The notes under the pieces were generated by a model. That model had not been told where the DNA came from and did not search any database. It worked only from the letters and a program-made list of their open reading frames with translations. The position numbers were made by a program, and so were the translations under genes. A stretch of DNA of 64,000 bases from Ornithinimicrobium faecis (lineage in GTDB: Bacteria; Actinomycetota; Actinomycetes; Actinomycetales; Dermatophilaceae): NCBI RefSeq assembly GCF_023923225.1, contig NZ_CP099489.1:4340001-4404000 (forward strand), read 5' to 3'. This document shows positions 50,709-59,732 of this stretch, in pieces; positions within the stretch are counted from its first letter, which is position 1; each line of letters begins with the position of its first letter.

Positions 50709-51626
50709 GTGCTCGACTTCTTCACGACCGATGTGTTTTCTCTGATCATCGTCAGCCTCGGAGTGGGGGTTGCGGTCGGGCTGACCGGGATGGGCGGTGG
50801 CGCGCTGATGACGCCGGCCCTGATCGCCTTCGGGATCCCCCCGGTGACGGCTGTCGCCAATGACCTGGTCGCCTCGGCTGCCAACAAGTCTGTGGGGGCG
50901 CTCGTGCACTGGCGCCAGGGGTCACCGCACCTGCGCATCGCCGGGTGGCTGATGCTGGGCAGCATCCCCACTGCTTTTGCCGGAGCCTTCATCGTGCAGT
51001 CCTTCGGCGAGCCGGAGGAGGCCAACGAGATCCTCCTGACGATCATCGGGGTGGCCCTCATGCTGGCCGCCGTGACCTACCTGGCGCGAATGCTGGTGCG
51101 CCTGGCCAACCCCGTCGGCGCCGAGGACGACGTGCAGGTCAAACCCTTGCGGACGGTGGGCATCGGCATGCTCGGAGGCACGCTCGTGGGGATCACGTCC
51201 GTGGGCTCCGGCTCCGTGATCATGGTGACCCTGCTCCTGCTCTATCCGGCCCTGTCGCCGCGCAAACTCGTGGGCACCGACCTGCTGCAGGCCGTGCCAC
51301 TGGTCGTTGCGGCCGCGCTGAGTCACGTGATCGTCACCGGGGTTGACTGGGAGGTGCTCGTCCCCCTGCTCATCGGGGGCCCGGTCGGGACCTACCTCGG
51401 GTCCCGGCTCTCCACGGTCGTCAAACCTGCTGTCGTGCAGAACGGCATCGTCATCGTGCTGTCCCTGACCAGCCTGGCCCTGCTGGGGCTGCCGCCGGTC
51501 TGGGTGGGCGTGGTCGGGGCCGCGATGCTGATCCTTGGCCCTCTGATCTGGGCCGGGATCGTGCACCGCGTGGCTGGCCGTGGCACTGCCCACAAGCACC
51601 CCGACAGTGGGCGGCCACCGCCCTAG
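50709..51626 (+). CDS. TauE/SafE sulfite/sulfonate exporter
   Basis: A 305-residue membrane protein with eight or so helices, family TauE/SafE (COG0730). The first repeat has VSLGVGVAVGLTGMGGGALM with TPALIAFGIPPVTAVANDLV, and the second GTLVGITSVGSGSVIMVTLL with KLVGTDLLQAVPLVVAAAL. The family exports sulfite, sulfoacetate or related anions. The start is GTG 50709 with GGAG upstream. Cotranscribed with cysC. Its stop codon overlaps the cysQ stop on the other strand (shared CCTAGG). Confidence 0.88.
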   Translation: MLDFFTTDVFSLIIVSLGVGVAVGLTGMGGGALMTPALIAFGIPPVTAVANDLVASAANKSVGALVHWRQGSPHLRIAGWLMLGSIPTAFAGAFIVQSFGEPEEANEILLTIIGVALMLAAVTYLARMLVRLANPVGAEDDVQVKPLRTVGIGMLGGTLVGITSVGSGSVIMVTLLLLYPALSPRKLVGTDLLQAVPLVVAAALSHVIVTGVDWEVLVPLLIGGPVGTYLGSRLSTVVKPAVVQNGIVIVLSLTSLALLGLPPVWVGVVGAAMLILGPLIWAGIVHRVAGRGTAHKHPDSGRPPP

Positions 51627-52393
51627 GCGCGCGCTGTCGCGGCGTCGACGGCTGCGCGCACCCGGTCCGCGTCAGCCGGTCGGCAGACGATCAGGTCCGG
51701 GAGATAGACATCGCGCTGGTTGTAGCGCATCGGGCTGCCGTCCAACCGGCTGGCGAACAGACCCGCTGCCCGCGCCACCGCGATCGGTGCGGCAGAGTCC
51801 CACTCGAACTGTCCGCCGGCGTGGACGTAGGCATCGGCCTCGCCCCGCACCACCGCGCACACCTTGAAACCGGCCGACCCCATCGCCACCGAGCCCCCGC
51901 CGCTCTCCTCGATCACCGCGGTGATCAGCTCGGAGGGGTGAGACCGGGAGATGGCGAACCGCAGCGGAGCGGAGTCGTCCTCGCGCGCAGGGACCGCCGG
52001 GGGATCGTCGCTCCGCAGGGTTTGGCCGATCCCGGGCAGGGCCACCGCACCGGCGGCGAGCTCCCCGTCCTCCCAGAGGGCGACGTGGACGGCCCAGTCG
52101 TGACGGCCCTGGGAGAATTCCTTGGTGCCGTCGAGCGGGTCGATGATCCAGACGCGAGCCGCGTCGAGACGGCTCAGGTCGTCCTTGGCCTCCTCCGACA
52201 GGACCGCATCCTGGGGTCGCTCGGCCGCCAGTCGCTCGGCGATGAAGTCTTGGGCCCGCTGGTCACCGGCCTTGGCGATCGCCCGCTGATCCTCTGCCCC
52301 GCTGTCCAGGAGTTCCTCACGGACGGCGAGAAGGACCTGGCCGGCGGCCTCGGCGATATCGGCGGCGAGGGCCGCATCGGTGAGTCCGCTCAT
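51623..52393 (-). CDS. cysQ: 3'(2'),5'-bisphosphate nucleotidase CysQ
   Basis: A 256-residue inositol-monophosphatase-fold enzyme that removes the 3'-phosphate of PAP (and PAPS), recycling the by-product of PAPS use. Motifs are LSEEAKDDLSRLDAARVWII, the metal site DPLDGTKEFSQGRHDWAVHV and the C-terminal AYVHAGGQFEWDSAAPIAVA. ATG 52393 lies four bases after the cysN stop, so it is the third gene of a cysD-cysN-cysQ operon. The longer frame to 52444 lies within cysN. Confidence 0.92.
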   Translation of the reverse strand: MSGLTDAALAADIAEAAGQVLLAVREELLDSGAEDQRAIAKAGDQRAQDFIAERLAAERPQDAVLSEEAKDDLSRLDAARVWIIDPLDGTKEFSQGRHDWAVHVALWEDGELAAGAVALPGIGQTLRSDDPPAVPAREDDSAPLRFAISRSHPSELITAVIEESGGGSVAMGSAGFKVCAVVRGEADAYVHAGGQFEWDSAAPIAVARAAGLFASRLDGSPMRYNQRDVYLPDLIVCRPADADRVRAAVDAATARA

Positions 52394-52397
52394 GGGC

Positions 52398-53639
52398 TCA
52401 GAGAATCGTTCCGGCAGCCACCGTGTTGCCGGTCGACGGGTCAATCACGATGAATGAGCCCGTCGTGCGGTTGCGCTCGTAGGCGTCGACCAGCAGCGGC
52501 TGCGTGGTGCGGAAGACGACGCGCCCGATCTCGTTGAGCTTGAGCTCGTCGGCCTCCTGGTTGCGGTGCAGCGTGTTGACGTCCAGCTGATAGTTGACGT
52601 CTTTGACGATGGTGCGCACCGTGCGCGTCGTGTGCTTGATGAGGTATTTGGCCCCGGCGCGCAGCGGCTTGGTCGTCATCCAGCAGACGCGGGCGTCGAT
52701 GTCCTGGGTGACCTCGGGCTGGTTGTTGACCCGACACAGCATGTCGCCCCGGGAGATGTCGACGTCGTCCGTAAGTCGGACCGTCACCGACATGGGCGGG
52801 TAGGCCGCCTCGACCTCCTGGTCGAACACGTCGATCCCGGCCACGGTCGTGGTCAGACCGGACGGCAGCGCCATCACCTCGTCGCCGGGCTTCAGCACGC
52901 CGCCGGCCACCTGGCCCGCATAACCGCGGTAGTCGTGGAACTCATCAGATTGCGGCCGGATGACGTATTGCACCGGGAAGCGCACGTCCTGCAGGTCACG
53001 GTCGGCGGCGATCTGGACGTTCTCCAGGTGATACATCAACGACGTGCCCTCAAACCACGGCATGTTCGTCGAGCGGGTCACCACGTTGTCGCCCTGGAGG
53101 GCGGAGATCGGAATGACCTGGAGATCGGGGATGTCCAACTTGGCCGAGAACGCGACGAACTCGTCCTGGATCTTGCGGAAGACGTCCTCGGAGTAGTCGA
53201 CCAGGTCCATCTTGTTGACGGCCAGAACGACGTGGGGCACCCGCAACAGGGACAGGATGAGGGCGTGACGTCGAGACTGCTCGGTGAGTCCGTTGCGCGC
53301 GTCCACCAGCACCAGCCCGAGGTCCGCAGTCGACGCCCCGGTGACCATGTTGCGGGTGTATTGCACGTGACCCGGAGTGTCGCCGATGATGAACTTGCGA
53401 CGGGGCGTCGCGAAGTAGCGGTACGCCACGTCGATCGTGATGCCCTGCTCCCGCTCAGCACGCAGACCGTCGGTGAACAAGGACAGGTCCGTGTAGTCGA
53501 ACCCACGGTTCTGGGAGGTCGCCTCGACCGACTCGAGCTGGTCCTCGAAGATGGCCTTGGAGTCCATCAGCAGTCGCCCGATCAGGGTCGACTTGCCATC
53601 ATCGACCGAGCCTGCGGTCGCAAAGCGCAGCAGATCCAT
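52398..53639 (-). CDS. cysN: Sulfate adenylyltransferase subunit 1 (GTPase)
   Basis: A 413-residue translation-factor-like GTPase subunit of ATP sulfurylase, which drives APS formation from ATP and sulfate with CysD. G1 AGSVDDGKSTLIGRLL at residue 9, G2 GITIDVAYRYFATPRRKFII, G3 GDTPGHVQYTRNMVTGAS, and G4 VLAVNKMDLVDYSED; domains II and III follow (YAGQVAGGVLKPGDEVMALP, GRVVFRTTQPLLVDAY). No fused APS kinase domain, consistent with separate cysC. The ATG overlaps the cysD stop (TGATG). Confidence 0.95.
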   Translation of the reverse strand: MDLLRFATAGSVDDGKSTLIGRLLMDSKAIFEDQLESVEATSQNRGFDYTDLSLFTDGLRAEREQGITIDVAYRYFATPRRKFIIGDTPGHVQYTRNMVTGASTADLGLVLVDARNGLTEQSRRHALILSLLRVPHVVLAVNKMDLVDYSEDVFRKIQDEFVAFSAKLDIPDLQVIPISALQGDNVVTRSTNMPWFEGTSLMYHLENVQIAADRDLQDVRFPVQYVIRPQSDEFHDYRGYAGQVAGGVLKPGDEVMALPSGLTTTVAGIDVFDQEVEAAYPPMSVTVRLTDDVDISRGDMLCRVNNQPEVTQDIDARVCWMTTKPLRAGAKYLIKHTTRTVRTIVKDVNYQLDVNTLHRNQEADELKLNEIGRVVFRTTQPLLVDAYERNRTTGSFIVIDPSTGNTVAAGTIL

Positions 53640-54550
53640 CAGAAGTACCCCATCTTCTTGCGATCTTCCATCGCAGCCTCGGAGAACCGGTCATCACCGC
53701 GGGTCGCTCCGCGCTCGGTCAGACGCGCCACCGAGATCTCATCAATGATGCTGTCGTAAGTGTCTGCGTCGGACTCCACACAACCAGTGAGCGTCAGGTC
53801 GCCCACGGTGCGGAAACGCACCTGACGCTCGCTGGCCGTCTCCCCGGAGCGCAGCGGGTTGAAATCACTCTCGGTGAGCAACATGCCGTCGCGCTCGAAC
53901 ACGCGCCGACGGTGGCTGAAGTAAATCGAGGGGATCTCCACCTGCTCGCGGCGCAGGTAGTGCCAGATGTCGAGCTCGGTCCAGTTGGACAGCGGGAAGA
54001 TCCGCATGTGCTCGCCCTCGTGGAGCTGGCCGTTGTAGACACTCCAGAGCTCTGGGCGCTGATTCTTTGGGTCCCACTGGCCGAACTCATCGCGGTGGGA
54101 GTAGACCCGCTCCTTGGCCCGCGCCTTCTCCTCGTCGCGTCGACCGCCACCGAAGGCGGCCGTGAAGCCGTTCTCCTCGATGGCGTGCAGCAGGGTGCCG
54201 ATCTGGAGCCGGTTGCGACTGGTCTTGCCGTCGTCGTCGACGACTCCGTCGGCGATCGCCTGCTCGACGGAGGCGACGATCAGCCGGGCGCCCAGCCGCT
54301 CGACCCAGCCATCGCGGGTGGCCAGGACCTCGGGGAAGTCATAGCCGGTGTCCACCTGCAGCACGGGGAAGGGCACCCGGGCCGGGTAGAACGCCTTCTG
54401 CGCCAGGCGCAGCATCACGATGGAGTCCTTGCCCCCCGAGAACATGATGACCGGCTTCTCGAACTCGGCCGCCACCTCCCGGAAGATGTGGATGGACTCG
54501 GCCTCCAGCTCATCGAGCTGGGTGAGTCGGTAGTCGCGGTGTGCCTTCAA
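53639..54550 (-). CDS. cysD: Sulfate adenylyltransferase subunit 2
   Basis: The catalytic, PP-loop subunit of ATP sulfurylase. Motifs: LDELEAESIHIFREVAAEFE, the PP-loop MFSGGKDSIVMLRLAQKAF, VPFPVLQVDTGYDFPEVLA, FGGGRRDEEKARAKERVYSH and LSNWTELDIWHYLRRE. The start is proposed as TTG 54550, seven bases after AAGGAGGG, giving 303 residues, the usual CysD length. ATG 54589 would add 13 residues (MSICVLICKEGLG) in which the ribosome site itself would be coding. Divergent from the DUF6270 gene. Confidence 0.93.
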   Translation of the reverse strand: MKAHRDYRLTQLDELEAESIHIFREVAAEFEKPVIMFSGGKDSIVMLRLAQKAFYPARVPFPVLQVDTGYDFPEVLATRDGWVERLGARLIVASVEQAIADGVVDDDGKTSRNRLQIGTLLHAIEENGFTAAFGGGRRDEEKARAKERVYSHRDEFGQWDPKNQRPELWSVYNGQLHEGEHMRIFPLSNWTELDIWHYLRREQVEIPSIYFSHRRRVFERDGMLLTESDFNPLRSGETASERQVRFRTVGDLTLTGCVESDADTYDSIIDEISVARLTERGATRGDDRFSEAAMEDRKKMGYF

Positions 54551-54776
54551 CCCCAGGCCCTCCTTGCAAATAAGAACGCAGATAGACATGCGCAGGTAAA
54601 CCCATCGCTAAGAATAGGCTGTGTGGTGGCCCCACACTAGGCGAGGCGCGTGGACGTCGCCACCATGGGTCACGGCGTGGCGCCGAGCGGGGATGCCCGT
54701 GGCGTGGACATCACGACGTATCGTGGTGCCGATAGACACTCACGAGTCGCGGCCGCGACACGAGCCATGGAGTCCA

Positions 54777-55547
54777 GTGAGCACCACCGACGATGTCGCG
54801 CCGCGCGCCTTCCTGTTTGGCAGTTGCGTGGCCCGCGACACCCTCGAGATGGTCGACCGGTCGACCCTGGACATTGCGTCCTACATCGCGCGTCAGTCCC
54901 TGCTGTCCGCTGGCAGCGACGCCTCAGCCCACCTGCCGACCAACCTCGGGATCAGCGAGGGCTTCAAACTCCGGATGATCAAGAACGACTTCTCCGGCAA
55001 TCTCCTGCAGAGCGTGCGGCAGGCGGCGGAGTCGATCGACGTGTTGCTCTGGGACCTGGCTGATGAGCGGCACGGGGTGCACCGCTTCGAGGACGGCACG
55101 ATCGTCACGCGGAGCATCGACAATGTCCAGGTGCCGGCCATCGTCGAGCTCCTCGACGCCACCGAGCACCTCACGTTCGGCTCCAAGACGCATCAGAGCC
55201 TCTGGACTGCCGCCGCGATCTCGTTCACCGAGTTCCTCGACGAGGTCGGACTGCTCGGACGGACCGTGGTACTCCAGGTCCCGTGGGCGCTGCACACCAC
55301 GGAGGGCAAGCCCACCCCGTGGAGCATGGGCGTGCGGGCCAGAGACGCTAACCGCCTCTATGAGCCCTACTACGACACCCTCCACCAGCTCGGGCACAAC
55401 GTCATCAAGGTGCCGGCCGAGATGGTGGTGGCCGACCCCGGTCACCGGTGGGGTCTGGCGCCCTTCCACTACACCGACGCCGTCTATCGCGAGGTCCTGG
55501 ACCAGTTGCGGATCGCCGGCGTGATCCGGCTTCGCCCCCAGGGCTGA
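54777..55547 (+). CDS. DUF6270 protein
   Basis: A 256-residue protein of the DUF6270 group, opening with the family hallmark RAFLFGSCVARDTLEMVDRS. This GSC motif resembles the nucleophile block of SGNH-type hydrolases, and IDVLLWDLADERHGVHRFED, VVLQVPWALHTTEGK and a C-terminal LAPFHYTDAVYREVLDQL follow. Members occur in surface-polysaccharide loci, so an acyl- or modifying-enzyme role is possible but unproven. GTG 54777 has GGAG upstream. It lies between the sulfate-activation genes and a glycosyltransferase gene. Confidence 0.75.
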   Translation: MSTTDDVAPRAFLFGSCVARDTLEMVDRSTLDIASYIARQSLLSAGSDASAHLPTNLGISEGFKLRMIKNDFSGNLLQSVRQAAESIDVLLWDLADERHGVHRFEDGTIVTRSIDNVQVPAIVELLDATEHLTFGSKTHQSLWTAAAISFTEFLDEVGLLGRTVVLQVPWALHTTEGKPTPWSMGVRARDANRLYEPYYDTLHQLGHNVIKVPAEMVVADPGHRWGLAPFHYTDAVYREVLDQLRIAGVIRLRPQG

Positions 55548-55581
55548 GTTCGGCTCTGCTGGCGCGAGGACTGGGCAGACC

Positions 55582-57498
55582 TCAGAACAAGACGTGGTCG
55601 GTCACCAGGCCGTAGGCCTGCACCCGGCCGTTGGCCAGGATCTGTTCATCCTCTGTGCTCCACGTGTGGTCACCGCTGGACCCCCGCATCTGGATGAAGT
55701 TGAAGCGGTCGGCGCTGTAGATGCTGCCGCCCGCCGCCAGCAGTGCTCGCTGGAAGGTGGTGTCCTCACCCAGCGTGCGGTCCGCAAAGGGGGTCTCGAC
55801 GAACGTCGTGCGTGGGGCCACCATGGTGGGTCCCCCCACCAGGTCGGTCCAGCGGTGCTCGCGCTGCGGATACTGCAGGACTGTTGCCCCCACGTCGGCC
55901 AGGTAGGTGAACCGGGCGTGCTTGCCCACCAGGTCGGCACCGGAGTAGTCCAGCGCGTGGGCAGAGTCGGCCAGATAGTGGTCGCCATAGAGATCGTCAT
56001 CATCGAGCTTGGCGATCAGGTCACCATCGCTCGCCGCGACCAGCGCGTTGAGGTTGACGCCCAGGGACGTGGCGTCCTCAGCCTGCAGCACCACCAGGTC
56101 GGGCAAACCGAGATCCTTGGCCAGGGCGGTCAAATCGGCCTCCGGAGGCGTGAACCCGTGGGCGAGCAGGACCAGTTGCACCCTGACATCCTGCTGCCGG
56201 GCAGCCGTCTCGACGATCCCGCGCATCAGGTGCGGTCGGATCGTGGGGGCGATCACGCTGACAGTGGGCAGCCCCGTCCCGACGGGGTCGGTCAGGCCCA
56301 CCGCCCCCAGCACCTGCCCGGCACGCGCAGAGAAAGTGTGCTCACGCCAGATCCGCCGCTGAGCGCGGTGCACCATCCGGTCGCGCAGCTCCGGCGACCC
56401 CAGGAGCGCACGCAGCGTCAGGGCCGCCTCATCCGCGTCGTCGACGATGGCGACCTCACCGCCGGGAAACCAGTGCTCGACCGCAGGGCTGCGCGTGGAG
56501 ACCACCGGCGTGCCACTCGCGAGAATCTCAAAGACGCGACGAGCCATCATCGTGGGGCTGTCCACGACGGAGTTGACGTTGAGCATCACCTTGTGGAGGC
56601 GATAGGCCGTCAGCATCTGGTCATAGTCCAGTGACCCCCGGACGTAACCGTCGAAGTGCTCCGGGAAGCGATACTTGGGGTCGTTGTCGAAGCGCGAGTA
56701 GATGTCGAAACGCTGGTCGCGCCGCGCCGCGACCTCGACAGCGGCCCCCAGCAGCAGGTCCATCTGCGCCTGCCGCTCAGGGAACTTGTGCGACCAGTAA
56801 CTGCCGCCGAAGGCGATGTCCCGAGCCTGGTAGACCTCTTTGTGTCGGATGGGGTGGTGCAGCACCGGCTGAGCGGCGAAGCCGAGCACCTCGACGCGGT
56901 CGTGCCCCAACTCCTCCCGGTAGCGCTTGAGCAGGTTCTCGTCCGTGGTGAAGACCTGGTCGAACAGGCGCGCGGTGTCGAGGAAGTCGTCGAAGTGCGG
57001 CGGGTCCTCCTTGTTCCAGAAGACCGACGGGATCTGCTGCTCCCGGCAGTGCCCAACGAGGGCCTGCAGCGACTCGGTCGGTGCCTTGGACCCGGTGAGT
57101 TGGTAGCGCCAGGAACCGCTTGAGCCCGCCCAGGCGGACTCCACGAAGAGCAGGTCGATCGGCTGGGCGGCGAGTTGCTCCTGCCAGCCGTCACTGGTCA
57201 GCTCCAGCACCTCGAACTCATAGCCCCAGGCGCGTGCGGAGAAGGTGTCCATGATGACGCCCACCCGTAGCCCCGGGCGGCGGGGCGCCCGGTCGGCGAC
57301 CGGCCACTGCGGCACGTCCTCGGCCGTGAAAGTCCCCGTCCTGATCAGCGCGCGCCGCAGGGCCGAGCCGCTGAGCTCCCGGCCGGGCACGTTGATGCGT
57401 CGGGAGCGCCACGAGCGGACCTGCCCGAGGCCCCCTTTGCGAAGGTGCCAGAACGCGGTGCGGGCCGAGCGCACCGAGTCGGCGAGCGAGCGAGACAT
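55582..57498 (-). CDS. CgeB/GT1-GT2 glycosyltransferase
   Basis: A 638-residue two-domain glycosyltransferase. The first ~370 residues are a CgeB/DUF3880-like GT-B domain: FFNKEDPP-type segment VFWNKEDPPHFDDFLDTARL, GGSYWSHKFPERQAQMDLLL, and SPTMMARRVFEILASGTPVV with STRSPAVEHWFPGGEVAIVD. The last ~260 residues are a GT-A (GT2) domain starting LPTVSVIAPTIRPHLMRGIV, with DLIAKLDDDDLYGDHYLADS carrying the DDD metal site. Dual-domain enzymes of this kind act in teichoic-acid or surface glycan assembly. No signal peptide; cytoplasmic. Confidence 0.88.
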   Translation of the reverse strand: MSRSLADSVRSARTAFWHLRKGGLGQVRSWRSRRINVPGRELSGSALRRALIRTGTFTAEDVPQWPVADRAPRRPGLRVGVIMDTFSARAWGYEFEVLELTSDGWQEQLAAQPIDLLFVESAWAGSSGSWRYQLTGSKAPTESLQALVGHCREQQIPSVFWNKEDPPHFDDFLDTARLFDQVFTTDENLLKRYREELGHDRVEVLGFAAQPVLHHPIRHKEVYQARDIAFGGSYWSHKFPERQAQMDLLLGAAVEVAARRDQRFDIYSRFDNDPKYRFPEHFDGYVRGSLDYDQMLTAYRLHKVMLNVNSVVDSPTMMARRVFEILASGTPVVSTRSPAVEHWFPGGEVAIVDDADEAALTLRALLGSPELRDRMVHRAQRRIWREHTFSARAGQVLGAVGLTDPVGTGLPTVSVIAPTIRPHLMRGIVETAARQQDVRVQLVLLAHGFTPPEADLTALAKDLGLPDLVVLQAEDATSLGVNLNALVAASDGDLIAKLDDDDLYGDHYLADSAHALDYSGADLVGKHARFTYLADVGATVLQYPQREHRWTDLVGGPTMVAPRTTFVETPFADRTLGEDTTFQRALLAAGGSIYSADRFNFIQMRGSSGDHTWSTEDEQILANGRVQAYGLVTDHVLF

Positions 57499-57537
57499 CA
57501 GCGCAAGAACCCCTCTGGTCGGTGAACGGACTCGATC

Positions 57538-58146
57538 CTAACGACGTGCGCCACTGGGCCCGGCACTCTCACTGCCGGCGCCGAGCGAGAGGGTGCGCCG
57601 CACCTCATAGCGCGGCGACCGGCCCGGGCCCTCGCCGAGGTGCGACTGCATCAGCACGACCTCAGAGACGTCAAACGGCGGTGACTCGTAGGCGTCCAGC
57701 GACTGGACCCAGCGCCCCGCCCTGACCCGGCGGGCCGAACGCGCCACGGTGACGTGGGGGACGAACCGCTGCCCATCCACGTCAGCCCCGGCGTGACTCG
57801 ACAGGTCGCGCACCGACCGCGACCATGCAGACAGCTCGCGCCCGACCTCCTCAGCGGTGACACCGATCCAGATCACCTTCGCCCCTCCCGGGTCAGGGAA
57901 GGCGCCAGCCCGGCCCCACTGCATACGCAGCGGTTGTTGCCTGGCGGCCCACTCGGCCGCCGCCTGCGCCAACTCGTCCTCGCGGTGCTCGGGGAGGTCA
58001 GCCAGGAAGGCGAGGGTGAGGTGCAGGTGCTCCACGCGCGTCCAGCGCCAGACCCGCTCCGTGTCAGCGTCACGACGTGGCTCGAGGTGGGCGGCCAGGT
58101 GATCGCGGATCTCCTGCGGCGGGAGCACGGCAAAGAACGCTCGCAT
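57538..58146 (-). CDS. thpR: RNA 2',3'-cyclic phosphodiesterase
   Basis: A 202-residue 2H phosphoesterase (2'-5' RNA ligase-like, ThpR). The two H-x-T motifs are visible: VEHLHLTLAFL near residue 41 and FVPHVTVAR near residue 126. MRAFFAVLPPQEIRDHLAAH is a typical N-terminus. It opens 2',3'-cyclic phosphates at RNA ends. ATG 58146 overlaps the Rrf2 stop (TGATG), so the two are coupled. The longer frame to 58275 has no family match. Confidence 0.9.
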   Translation of the reverse strand: MRAFFAVLPPQEIRDHLAAHLEPRRDADTERVWRWTRVEHLHLTLAFLADLPEHREDELAQAAAEWAARQQPLRMQWGRAGAFPDPGGAKVIWIGVTAEEVGRELSAWSRSVRDLSSHAGADVDGQRFVPHVTVARSARRVRAGRWVQSLDAYESPPFDVSEVVLMQSHLGEGPGRSPRYEVRRTLSLGAGSESAGPSGARR

Positions 58147-58610
58147 CAGCGTGGCTCCCAGGCATCCTCGGTCTCGCTGCGTTCCCGCACCGTCTCCGGC
58201 AGGCGCCCAGCGGCGAGGTCGGCCAGGCTCACGGCCTCCAGCACCTCGCGCAGACTGCTGCGCGCTGCGATCCACACCGGTTGCAGGATCACCGCCAGGT
58301 CGCGATAGGAGACGGCCTCGGGGCGCAGGCCGTGGACGCTCACCAGGGGGCCGTCGACCGCCCGGATCACGTCAGCCACCGCGATCTGTGACGCCTCGCG
58401 CCCCAGGAGCCAACCGCCGCCCTGACCGCGCTTGCTGCGCACGATCCCGCTGCGGCGCAGGTCCGCCAGGATGGCCAGCAGGAAGTTCTGCGGGATCTCC
58501 TGCGCCGTGGCCATCGCCTCCGCGGTCAGCGGTCCGTCCGAGTCCTCGGCCGACCGCGCCATGACGATCAGGGCGCGGAGGGCGTAGTCGGACTTGGCGC
58601 TGATGTGCAT
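58146..58610 (-). CDS. Rrf2-family regulator without cysteines
   Basis: A 154-residue Rrf2 regulator: N-terminal MHISAKSDYALRALIVMARS, then AEAMATAQEIPQNFLLAILA with DLRRSGIVRSKRGQGGGWLL, the wing of the family. It contains no cysteine at all, so it cannot carry the Fe-S cluster of IscR or NsrR. Such forms resemble CymR, a regulator of cysteine metabolism. The sulfur-type exporter directly upstream and the cys genes a few kb away fit that reading, but the target is inferred only. Confidence 0.88.
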   Translation of the reverse strand: MHISAKSDYALRALIVMARSAEDSDGPLTAEAMATAQEIPQNFLLAILADLRRSGIVRSKRGQGGGWLLGREASQIAVADVIRAVDGPLVSVHGLRPEAVSYRDLAVILQPVWIAARSSLREVLEAVSLADLAAGRLPETVRERSETEDAWEPR

Positions 58611-58689
58611 GCCCCCGATTGTGACAGCACTGCCTTGCCCGACGGACAACGCCGACGACCCCGCCACGAGGGCTCAGGCCCCGGAGGGC

Positions 58690-59607
58690 TCAGGCCTGCG
58701 GGGTGAGCTCCGGTGCCGGCTCATCTGCCACGGCCTCCCTGCGCGCTGCCAGCTCCTGGCGCACTGCGCGGGTGATCAACCACGCGGCGGCAACGGCCAA
58801 CACGCCCAGCGTGATCCAGATCGGGGTGGAGTTCTTCTCCACCCCGCCCCACGTCTCCATCATGGTCTTGGTGTTGGTCAGGATGATGAAGGATCCGGCC
58901 GCCACGCCGAGGACCGTTGCGGCCAGGTGTCGCACCAGCCACGCGGCGATCGGTGCCGCGATGACACCACCGATGAGCAGCGCGCCAACCCAGGCGAAGT
59001 TGATGCCCTCACTGCCCAGAGCGAACAGGAAGCCGAGCGAGGCGCTCAGTGCCACGACGAACTCGGTCGCGGAGATGGAGCCGATCACCTTGCGCGGCTC
59101 CAGTTTGCCGGTGGACAGCAGCGACGTGGTGCCCACCGGGCCCCAGCCACCGCCACCGATCGCGTCCATGGTGCCGGCGACCAGGCCCAGCGGGACGAGG
59201 AAGATGGCCCGCAACTTGCCCCGGAACTCGGGGCGCTTGCCGGACAGCATCAGGAAACGCCACAGCACATAGGCCCCGAGCAGGGAGAGCAGCAGAGCGA
59301 CCCACGGCTTGGCGACGTCGGCGGGCAGGCTCACCAGGAAGTTGGCGCCGATGAAGGCCCCCACGCCACCCGGCACAGCCATGATCCCGACGATCCTCCA
59401 GTCGACGTTGCCGAACTTGTAGTGCGAGAAGCCGGAGATCAAGGTGGTGCCGACCTCGGACAGGTGGACGGCGGCGCTGGCCGCTGCGGGGGCGATGCCC
59501 ACGGCGATCATCAGGCTGGAGGATGTCACGCCGTAGCCCATGCCCAGGGCTCCGTCCACCAGTTGCGCGAACAGGCCGACAACAGCCAGCACAATCAGGT
59601 TGCGCAT
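58690..59607 (-). CDS. TauE/SafE family permease (second copy)
   Basis: A 305-residue membrane protein with eight predicted helices, COG0730. It starts MRNLIVLAVVGLFAQLVDGA, with LGMGYGVTSSSLMIAVGIAP, AVHLSEVGTTLISGFSHYKF, GTMDAIGGGGWGPVGTTSLL and KVIGSISATEFVVALSASLG. It belongs to a different subgroup from the cysC-linked copy. GAGGG lies upstream of the ATG, and TGAGGGAA occurs twice there. The upstream region (59608-59700) is unusually AT-rich with a possible CTTAA/TTAAG dyad. Followed by the Rrf2 gene. Confidence 0.88.
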   Translation of the reverse strand: MRNLIVLAVVGLFAQLVDGALGMGYGVTSSSLMIAVGIAPAAASAAVHLSEVGTTLISGFSHYKFGNVDWRIVGIMAVPGGVGAFIGANFLVSLPADVAKPWVALLLSLLGAYVLWRFLMLSGKRPEFRGKLRAIFLVPLGLVAGTMDAIGGGGWGPVGTTSLLSTGKLEPRKVIGSISATEFVVALSASLGFLFALGSEGINFAWVGALLIGGVIAAPIAAWLVRHLAATVLGVAAGSFIILTNTKTMMETWGGVEKNSTPIWITLGVLAVAAAWLITRAVRQELAARREAVADEPAPELTPQA

Positions 59608-59715
59608 GGGTTTTCCCTCATTGGTGTTCCCTCATCTTAAAGTGTAGTGACTCACGAGACTTAAGAGAGTAGCGACACTTCTGACGTCACCGCAAGCCCC
59701 CACTCGATCACCGCG

Positions 59716-59723
59716 CGGCATAC
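59716..59723 (+). promoter_or_regulatory. CGGCATAC box before carbamate kinase
   Basis: CGGCATACT, nine bases before the ATG of the carbamate kinase gene. No ribosome site, so a leaderless transcript is likely. Confidence 0.45.
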
Positions 59724-59732
59724 TCTCTCCCC

